This document shows positions 6,449 through 10,976 of a stretch of DNA of 10,976 nt, piece by piece. A program made the translations under genes and the position numbers. The stretch covers positions 1 through 10,976 of the forward strand of contig JAKAAK010000093.1 in NCBI GenBank assembly GCA_021797025.1, written 5' to 3'. The stretch comes from Thermoplasmata archaeon. GTDB lineage: Archaea > Thermoplasmatota > Thermoplasmata > Thermoplasmatales > Thermoplasmataceae. Position 1 is the first letter of the stretch. Every line of letters starts with the position of its first letter. Below the pieces are notes generated by a model that ran no database searches, had not been told where the DNA came from, and saw nothing but the letters and a program-made list of their open reading frames with translations.

Positions 6449-7264
6449 ATGGATAATACCAGGGAAGCCTATGTCTCCGGTGCATTCTACCCGGACGATT
6501 ATGAAAAACTAAAGAATGATATAAAAAGTTATTTGGATATAACTACTCCGGACTTAACCTATAAAAAACTAATCGGGGCCATTGTTCCACATGCAGGTTA
6601 TATATATTCAGGCAGGACAGCTGCGTATGCCTACAGCATAATAAAAAATTCCAAAAAAAGGGATTTTTTAATTATAGGGCCAAATCATTCAGGATATCCT
6701 TCCTATCCTGCTATTTACCCGGACGGCTACTGGAACACACCCATGGGATATGCAAAAGTAAACTCTGAACTTTCAAGTAAAATTCTTTTAAAGTCCAACA
6801 TTATAAGGGATGATAAAGAGGCACATATGATAGAGCACTCCATTGAGGTTCAGATCCCGTTTCTCCAGTATATTTTTAACAATAATTTCACATTTTCACC
6901 CATGGTTCTGGGCAATCAGAGTCAGGCTATGTCGCGAAATATAGCAGAAACTATAGAGACACTGGAGGAAAAGCCAATCCTGCTCATAAGTTCAGATCTC
7001 AACCATTATAATGGGTATAATAGAAACAACGAGCTTGATAATATAATAATAAGGGATATTGAGGAACTGCATGTAGGAAAATATTATGAAGATATAAAGA
7101 AATATGGCATATCTGCCTGCGGTTACGGAGCCATAGCTGTACTTATGATGGTAACCCGTCAGATGAAAGGGAAAATAGCACTTTTGAATCACAGCAATTC
7201 CGGGGATTATGGGACAGATCGTGATAGGGTCGTAGGGTATGCATCTATGATAGCATATAAATAA
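6449..7264 (+). CDS. MEMO-family protein (AmmeMemoRadiSam system protein B)
   Basis: A 271-residue MEMO/LigB-like protein of full family length. Conserved blocks in order: VPHAGYIYSG with H48, IGPNHSG with H80, EHSIEVQIPFLQ, ISSDLNHY, SACGYGA with C224, and SNSGDY near the C-terminus. H48, H80 and C224 correspond to the metal-site residues H49, H81 and C244 of human MEMO1, so the metal site appears intact. The fold is related to class III extradiol dioxygenases, but no dioxygenase activity is established for the family and its reaction is unresolved. It diverges from AMMECR1 and is followed 74 bases later by the radical SAM gene, completing the conserved trio. The start at 6449 is supported by a TATA box at leaderless distance. 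The family call is firm; the function is unknown. Confidence 0.94.
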   Translation: MDNTREAYVSGAFYPDDYEKLKNDIKSYLDITTPDLTYKKLIGAIVPHAGYIYSGRTAAYAYSIIKNSKKRDFLIIGPNHSGYPSYPAIYPDGYWNTPMGYAKVNSELSSKILLKSNIIRDDKEAHMIEHSIEVQIPFLQYIFNNNFTFSPMVLGNQSQAMSRNIAETIETLEEKPILLISSDLNHYNGYNRNNELDNIIIRDIEELHVGKYYEDIKKYGISACGYGAIAVLMMVTRQMKGKIALLNHSNSGDYGTDRDRVVGYASMIAYK

Positions 7265-7308
7265 TAATTCCGGACATGAAATTATAATTCCCGGAGAAAT
7301 TGATATAG

Positions 7309-7317
7309 TATAAATAT
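7309..7317 (+). promoter_or_regulatory. TATA box of the AmmeMemoRadiSam radical SAM gene
   Basis: TATAAATAT lies about 26 bases before the ATG at 7339. The radical SAM gene therefore seems to have its own leaderless promoter rather than depending only on read-through from the MEMO gene. Confidence 0.65.
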
Positions 7318-7338
7318 CTGTAATGCGATTAAATATAT

Positions 7339-8355
7339 ATGGAAGCCAGTTTATATGAAAAAAAGGGCGACAGAATACGGTGCACAGCCTGTGAAAGATA
7401 CTGTTACCTGAGGGAAGGCCAGAGTGGCTTCTGCGGGGTCAGGACATTCAAAAACGGGGTTCTGAATCTTGATGTTTATAATTATCCATCCGGCTATAAT
7501 GTAGACCCTATTGAGAAAAAGCCTGTTCTGCATATGTATCCCGGTTCAAGAATACTTTCCTTTGGAACTTCAGGATGCAATTTTGCATGCAAATACTGTC
7601 AGAATTATGAAATGAGCCAGAGAAAAACCGTTGAAGGTGAATACATGACACCTGAGAAAATAATTAAAATAGCCAGAAAATTGCAGGTGGACGGTATAGC
7701 GTATACATATAATGAACCCACAATTTTCATGGAATTTGCACATGATGTGGGAATCCTGGCTCATAAACAGGGGTTATTCAACATATTTGTAACCAATGGT
7801 TACGAAACTCCAGAATCCATGGAAATGGCAGCTGAATTTCTGGATGCTATGACCATTGATTTCAAGGGAAACGCAGAGGAAAAATTCTATAACCGATATA
7901 TATCCGTAATGCACCCGGATTTGATATATAAAACCATAGAATCTGCACTGAATCACGGGATCCATACAGAAATCACTGATCTTGTTATACCAGAGATCGG
8001 AGACAATCTTGATGCTGCGGAAAAGATGATAGCAAAAATAAAGGATATCGGTGGGGAATACATGCCCGTAAGTTTTCTTAGATATCACCCTGATTACAAA
8101 TTATCCCTGCCCTATACGCCCCTCGAAACATTGAAAAAACATTATAACCTTGCCAAATCCATGGGTATGCATTATGTTTATCTGGGCAATGTCCGGGAAG
8201 AAAATTATGAAAATACATACTGCCCTGGATGTGGAGCACTCTTAATTCAAAGGCATGGTTTTGATTCAACCATAATAAATCTGAACTCCGATGGTAGCTG
8301 CACACATTGTGGCTTCCAAACCGGAATACTTCTTAAGACTGATATTATCCAGTAA
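7339..8355 (+). CDS. AmmeMemoRadiSam system radical SAM enzyme
   Basis: A 338-residue radical SAM protein of the pyruvate-formate-lyase-activase-like group. The SAM-cluster motif CNFACKYC places C80, C84 and C87 around the 4Fe-4S centre that cleaves SAM to a 5'-deoxyadenosyl radical. Before it lies a cysteine-rich N-terminal segment (C15, C18, C22, C32) leading into GFCG, and after the barrel a zinc-ribbon- or rubredoxin-like tail has CPGC (C295, C298) and CTHC (C321, C324). These extra cysteines could hold a metal or an additional cluster. The family is named for its co-occurrence with AMMECR1 and MEMO genes, both immediately upstream here; the substrate is unknown. The ATG at 7339 has a TATA box at leaderless distance. 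Its 3' end overlaps the convergent small gene by 11 bases. Confidence 0.93.
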   Translation: MEASLYEKKGDRIRCTACERYCYLREGQSGFCGVRTFKNGVLNLDVYNYPSGYNVDPIEKKPVLHMYPGSRILSFGTSGCNFACKYCQNYEMSQRKTVEGEYMTPEKIIKIARKLQVDGIAYTYNEPTIFMEFAHDVGILAHKQGLFNIFVTNGYETPESMEMAAEFLDAMTIDFKGNAEEKFYNRYISVMHPDLIYKTIESALNHGIHTEITDLVIPEIGDNLDAAEKMIAKIKDIGGEYMPVSFLRYHPDYKLSLPYTPLETLKKHYNLAKSMGMHYVYLGNVREENYENTYCPGCGALLIQRHGFDSTIINLNSDGSCTHCGFQTGILLKTDIIQ

Positions 8356-8581
8356 TATTTTTCATAGTCAGCGGCATATTTTTTTCAATAATTTTTTTTG
8401 TGGATACCGCTTTGTTGGCTATGTAGGCGTCAATAAATTCATTGCTCACATAATATACCAGAAGAAAATCAAGAATAACCTCTTCCTCTTCAAGGTTTTC
8501 AATCTTTCTGAATAGGTGGTCACAGGATATCCCTGAAATTAGATATTTAGATATTTCCCTTCTCATTATAACGTATCTCAT
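8345..8581 (-). CDS. Small acidic-centred protein of unknown function (78 aa)
   Basis: I do not recognise this protein. The 78 residues are probably mostly helical: a basic, hydrophobic N-terminus (MRYVIMRREISKYL), a lone CDH (residues 23-25), an acidic patch ENLEEEEV in the middle, an aromatic run FLLVYYV, and a basic C-terminus. No signal peptide or clear membrane helix is seen. It follows the nitrilase gene on the same strand: GTGA, which contains the nitrilase stop, lies five bases before the ATG at 8581, the same Shine-Dalgarno layout used by two operon genes elsewhere in the window. This argues for a real, translationally coupled gene. A GTG at 8590 is an alternative start but is itself part of that site. 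The 3' end runs 11 bases into the convergent radical SAM gene. A role linked to the nitrilase is only inferred from coupling. Confidence 0.65.
   Translation of the reverse strand: MRYVIMRREISKYLISGISCDHLFRKIENLEEEEVILDFLLVYYVSNEFIDAYIANKAVSTKKIIEKNMPLTMKNITG
8379..8399 (+). terminator. Twin poly-T tract, probable terminator of the radical SAM gene
   Basis: Runs of seven and eight T (8379-8385, 8392-8399) begin 24 bases after the radical SAM stop, matching the T-rich intrinsic terminators of archaea. They lie antisense within the convergent small gene, where they read as lysine/isoleucine-rich codons. Confidence 0.5.
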
Positions 8582-8586
8582 GTATG

Positions 8587-8590
8587 TCAC
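8587..8590 (-). promoter_or_regulatory. Shine-Dalgarno element of the 78-residue protein gene
   Basis: GTGA on the minus strand, including the nitrilase TGA stop, lies five bases before the ATG at 8581. The complementarity to the 16S 3' end is short, but the spacing equals that of the other coupled genes here. Confidence 0.45.
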
Positions 8591-9369
8591 AGTTTATAAA
8601 GTTCAGGTCTCCTCTGCCTGAGGACAGGCATTTTCTTCCTTACGGCCGCAATTCTTTCCGGATCGACCGTAGCATAGATCATGTCCTCATCTTCCGCAGC
8701 CCGGTTTCTAATTGTTCCTATGGGATCGGTAAATGTAGTTATTCCTGTAAAGCCACCGTTTACCATATTGGACGTCGCAAGATAAACCGTGTTTTCAAGG
8801 GCACGGACTGAAACAAGAGATAGCCACTGCTCCCCCTTAACCGGACCTGAAAACCAGGCAGAGATAAGAACGATCATATCCACATCATTAAGTGAATAAT
8901 TCCTGAATACTTCTGGGAACCTTATATCATAACATATAAGCATGCCAAAATTTATCCCCCCTATTCTTGAAATTTTAAATGGTCCGTTGCCATATGTATA
9001 GATATCTGATTCCTTATATCCAAAGGCATCGTATAAGTGCGATTTCCTGTAATAATTATTCAGTTCACCTTCATGTATAAAGACTGCTGTATCATAATAA
9101 TTATTATCATAAACTTCATTTATCCCTGTAATTATGCCGATTTTGTTTACTATTGATATTTCCTTCAATTTTTTAATATAATTCCCGTTCAAAGGTTCAG
9201 AATTTTTAATTACATTATCTTTATAAGGAGAATAAAACATGTAATATTCCGGGAATACTATTAGATCTGCCGAATTCGAAGCTGCAACACCAGAGTAATA
9301 TTCTATATTCCGCAGGCTGATATCCTTTTCTGCAACAGGATTCAACTGTGTTAATGCTATTTTTAACAT
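8587..9369 (-). CDS. Carbon-nitrogen hydrolase (nitrilase superfamily amidase)
   Basis: A 260-residue single-domain nitrilase-superfamily protein of typical length. The catalytic triad is complete: E41 in VFPEYY, K109 in YYRKSHL and C146 in LICYDIRFPE. The YDIRFPE and YRKSHL contexts resemble the Nit1/Nit2/omega-amidase branch and related bacterial and archaeal amidases, which hydrolyse small amides such as 2-oxo acid amides to acid and ammonia; the exact substrate cannot be assigned. No signal peptide is present, so it is cytosolic. An in-frame ATG at 9384 would add five residues, but the start at 9369 gives the usual MLKIALTQ opening and has a TATA box about 24 bases upstream, whereas none precedes 9384 at that distance. 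It is followed by a coupled 78-residue protein gene and diverges from the MqnD-like gene. It is not a known member of the nearby AmmeMemoRadiSam set. Confidence 0.92.
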   Translation of the reverse strand: MLKIALTQLNPVAEKDISLRNIEYYSGVAASNSADLIVFPEYYMFYSPYKDNVIKNSEPLNGNYIKKLKEISIVNKIGIITGINEVYDNNYYDTAVFIHEGELNNYYRKSHLYDAFGYKESDIYTYGNGPFKISRIGGINFGMLICYDIRFPEVFRNYSLNDVDMIVLISAWFSGPVKGEQWLSLVSVRALENTVYLATSNMVNGGFTGITTFTDPIGTIRNRAAEDEDMIYATVDPERIAAVRKKMPVLRQRRPELYKL

Positions 9370-9387
9370 ATATATACAATCCATTTA

Positions 9388-9397
9388 AATATAAAAA
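9388..9397 (-). promoter_or_regulatory. TATA box of the nitrilase gene
   Basis: TTTTTATATT on the minus strand is centred about 23-24 bases before the ATG at 9369, supporting that start and a leaderless transcript. Confidence 0.6.
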
Positions 9398-9495
9398 TCA
9401 TGCGCTTGATTTCACAAAATGAAATATTACGATTAATCCTGAAGGTGCAGATGGATTTATGAGACTCCAGCAATACAAAGAATCTTTTAAAATTA

Positions 9496-9503
9496 TTTAA
9501 ATA
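9496..9503 (+). promoter_or_regulatory. TATA box of the MqnD-like gene
   Basis: TTTAAATA is centred about 24 bases before the ATG at 9524. The 154-base gap between the two divergent genes otherwise shows nothing I recognise. Confidence 0.6.
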
Positions 9504-9523
9504 AGACCGCTGAATATTCATAT

Positions 9524-10390
9524 ATGAAAACTATACGTATCGGTGCACTGGCTGACTCTGGCGATCTGTACCCATTTATACCATTAATAGAAAAGAAGAT
9601 AAAAAGCGATGATTTCAATATGGAATTTGAATTTATACCTACCGTCCAGGAAGTCAATGACAAGATTGTTAAGAAAGAAGTTGACATTTCAGTTCCATCT
9701 GCCGCTCTCTATCCATATATACAGAAAGATTACTTCATTCTTTCCAGTGCAGTAGCATCCGCGGTGGATGGGATAACCGGAATGCCTATTCTTGCAATGA
9801 AAAATATGGATATGGATGATATCAAAAATTCAAAAATTATTGTACATGGTTTGAATACAACAGCATTCAATCTTTATAAGCTATTGATTGGCAAATACAA
9901 AAAGCTTGTTGTGGTTCACAGAGTTCTGGATGAGGTCAATGCCATGGTTGAGGAAGACGGTGTTATGGTAGCTGTCCACGAACTTAAAGCAATGTATGAT
10001 TTAAAGAAAATGGGTGTTGAGCCAAAGAGGATCGCCAGTATGTGGGAAATGTGGAAAGAATTATCAGGAAACAAGCCCATGCCAATGGGTACAGTAGTTA
10101 TAAATTCGGATATCGGTGAAGAATATGCTCTCAAGTTCAAGGAATTATACAACAGGAGTAAAAAATATGCAGAGTACCACATGGATGAAATTCTGCCGGT
10201 AGATGTAAAGATTATGAGGGAGGTGCAAAATTCCGATATCAGTCTGGACATAATAAAAGGTACAATCGGGGCCGATGTCAAAGAATATAACGTATCCTTA
10301 GATGATGTAAAATCAGGGATGGAATTTTTCTATGATATAATGTACAGGAAAAACCTACTTCCTGGCGTTAAAGAGTTAAGATTAATTTAA
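9524..10390 (+). CDS. Divergent MqnA/MqnD-family protein (1,4-dihydroxy-6-naphthoate synthase-like)
   Basis: A 288-residue protein of periplasmic-binding-protein fold without a signal peptide, hence probably an enzyme in the cytosol. The second half matches the MqnD pattern: a GVMVAVHE segment with the conserved histidine at H152, then ...KELSGNKPMPMGTVVI, equivalent to the family's WW..TG.P.PLGG region, and a C-terminal MREVQNSDISLDIIKGTIG helix region. MqnD cleaves cyclic dehypoxanthinyl futalosine to 1,4-dihydroxy-6-naphthoate in the futalosine route to menaquinone, a quinone found in Thermoplasmatales. The first half is diverged: the usual PNDTF motif reads DSGDLYPF and the GxGCGP loop reads VDGITGMP. 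It may therefore be a lineage-specific MqnD, a related enzyme, or a binding protein. It is monocistronic, with a leaderless-type promoter. No other menaquinone gene is in the window. Confidence 0.65.
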   Translation: MKTIRIGALADSGDLYPFIPLIEKKIKSDDFNMEFEFIPTVQEVNDKIVKKEVDISVPSAALYPYIQKDYFILSSAVASAVDGITGMPILAMKNMDMDDIKNSKIIVHGLNTTAFNLYKLLIGKYKKLVVVHRVLDEVNAMVEEDGVMVAVHELKAMYDLKKMGVEPKRIASMWEMWKELSGNKPMPMGTVVINSDIGEEYALKFKELYNRSKKYAEYHMDEILPVDVKIMREVQNSDISLDIIKGTIGADVKEYNVSLDDVKSGMEFFYDIMYRKNLLPGVKELRLI

Positions 10391-10500
10391 GCTTGCCCGG
10401 TGGAAAGTCCTGTGCGTCAGTGTTGAAATAGTATCATTTTAGAATATTTATCAGAAATTTTAAAGTTCCATATATTTTTCCTATTCCTATAAAATCAGTA

Positions 10501-10508
10501 TAAAAAAT
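10501..10508 (-). terminator. Poly-T tract downstream of tRNA-Val
   Basis: On the minus strand TTTTTT, within ATTTATTTTTTATAC, lies about 38 bases beyond the tRNA 3' end and is the first strong T run in that direction, so it probably ends the tRNA transcript. Confidence 0.4.
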
Positions 10509-10545
10509 AAATATAAGCTTTAACTTATAAACTCCTGATTAGAAG

Positions 10546-10617
10546 TGGGCCCGACCGGATTCGGACCGGTGACCTTCTCCGTGTCAGGGAGACATCATAC
10601 CACTAGACTACGAGCCC
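10546..10617 (-). tRNA. tRNA-Val (anticodon GAC)
   Basis: The 72-base minus-strand sequence folds as a cloverleaf. The acceptor arm GGGCTCG/CGGGCCC pairs fully with one G-U, and the discriminator is A73. The D arm is weak: G10-U25, U11-A24, C12-G23, with U13/U22 unpaired. The anticodon stem TCTCC/GGAGA has five pairs around the loop CTGACAC, giving anticodon GAC (valine, decoding GUC and GUU). The T arm ACCGG/CCGGT has five pairs. CCA is not encoded and no intron is seen. Unusual: the T loop is TCCGAAT, with C at position 55 where uridine (later pseudouridine) is nearly universal. The flanks AGAAG and CTTCT are complementary and could extend the acceptor helix in the precursor, with A73 bulged. 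Confidence 0.93.
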
Positions 10618-10636
10618 TTCTAGGTTCATTTAAAGA

Positions 10637-10647
10637 TAATATATAAT
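10637..10647 (-). promoter_or_regulatory. TATA box of the tRNA-Val gene
   Basis: AATTATATATTA on the minus strand is centred about 25 bases before tRNA base G1, so the primary transcript should start at, or only a few bases before, the mature 5' end. Confidence 0.5.
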
Positions 10648-10705
10648 TTTTTACATTAGAAAATTCATTTGAAAGATACGTTTCCCGTATATGACAACAA
10701 TGCTC

Positions 10706-10712
10706 TTATACA
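10706..10712 (+). promoter_or_regulatory. TATA box of the RaSEA-like gene
   Basis: TTATACA is centred 24 bases before the ATG at 10733; no Shine-Dalgarno sequence precedes the start, in line with a leaderless transcript. Confidence 0.5.
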
Positions 10713-10732
10713 CATAATCAATATTATATAGA

Positions 10733-10976
10733 ATGGTAGTTAGAGATTATTCACTTTATATTAAAAGCCTTATGCGCGAGAATAACAGAAAAAATGACGT
10801 TGATAAACCTGTTTCCATATGGAAGGAACTTGATAGGTTGAGAGGATATCCAGAGAAAACAATGGTATGTATTTTCAGAACGACTGGATGTGCATGGTAT
10901 AAATTTACGGCATGTTCAATGTGCGGTTACTTCAATGATACATCTCCCGATATAATTGATGAAAATCTGAAGATCG
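10733..10976 (+). CDS. RaSEA-like radical SAM protein, archaeosine synthase subunit (partial, 3' end beyond right edge)
   Basis: The first 81 residues of a radical SAM protein are present. The cysteines that bind the 4Fe-4S cluster are C53, C61 and C64 in FRTTGCAWYKFTACSMCGYF, a CX7CX2C spacing rather than the classic CX3CX2C. This spacing, with the RT.GC and MCGY context, is characteristic of the Elp3-like RaSEA group, which works with ArcS to convert the preQ0-derived lysine adduct at tRNA position 15 into archaeosine (G+). The N-terminal helix (residues 5-35) followed by RGYPEKT also fits. It diverges from tRNA-Val, which has G at position 15 and is thus a possible substrate, though the adjacency may be chance. 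Start at 10733 is supported by a TATA box at leaderless distance. The C-terminal part cannot be judged. Confidence 0.85.
   Translation, partial: MVVRDYSLYIKSLMRENNRKNDVDKPVSIWKELDRLRGYPEKTMVCIFRTTGCAWYKFTACSMCGYFNDTSPDIIDENLKI

Noticed and set aside
7264..7296. Imperfect direct repeat ATAATTCCGGA / ATAATTCCCGGA between MEMO and the radical SAM gene
   Set aside because: Two short copies with an indel, the first beginning inside the MEMO stop region; too weak to call an operator.
9423..9500. Open stretch reading NITINPEGADGFM... before the MqnD-like gene, considered as a gene remnant
   Set aside because: About 25 codons with an upstream stop, no start, and it overlaps the promoter of the next gene; no similarity recognised.
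10391..10425. Locally GC-richer patch with GGAAAGTCC, reminiscent of the 5' conserved region of RNase P RNA
   Set aside because: Only about 155 bases separate it from tRNA-Val, the rest is AT-rich and I see no matching 3' conserved regions, so a complete RNase P RNA cannot be present.

Overview
The window reads as archaeal DNA, most likely from an acidophilic Thermoplasmatales-type organism (Ferroplasma, Acidiplasma, Cuniculiplasma or Picrophilus range). This is an inference from AT-rich DNA, TATA boxes about 22-27 bases before start codons (leaderless mRNAs), Shine-Dalgarno sites only on downstream genes, a tRNA gene without encoded CCA, and an archaeosine-type radical SAM gene. I could not compare it with databases.

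Region 1 (1-5703) is a fatty-acid / acyl-CoA degradation locus. A 3-hydroxyacyl-CoA dehydrogenase (minus strand, cut by the left edge) diverges from a four-gene operon: acyl-CoA synthetase, thiolase, and two adjacent acyl-CoA dehydrogenase (ACAD) homologues. Together they cover activation, first oxidation, second oxidation and thiolysis; enoyl-CoA hydratase is not visible. A near-perfect 20-bp palindrome lies just upstream of the operon TATA box. The two ACAD proteins are degenerate in complementary ways, so they probably form one obligate heteromeric enzyme.

Region 2 (5726-8355) holds the AmmeMemoRadiSam set: an AMMECR1-family gene (minus) diverging from a MEMO-family gene, followed by a radical SAM gene with its own promoter. 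The AMMECR1/MEMO intergenic region carries a perfect 12-bp inverted repeat next to the MEMO promoter.

Region 3 (8345-9369, minus) is a two-gene unit: a complete nitrilase-superfamily amidase and a translationally coupled 78-residue protein that I do not recognise. The latter ends convergently inside the radical SAM gene. Region 4 (9524-10390) is a divergent MqnD-like protein of the futalosine menaquinone pathway family. Region 5 holds tRNA-Val(GAC) on the minus strand, diverging from the 5' end of a radical SAM gene resembling RaSEA (archaeosine synthase subunit), cut by the right edge.

No gene-free stretch exceeds 300 bases. The larger gaps (666-876, 6272-6448, 9370-9523, 10391-10545, 10618-10732) hold promoters and palindromes as listed. 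I saw no CRISPR array, insertion sequence or integrase.
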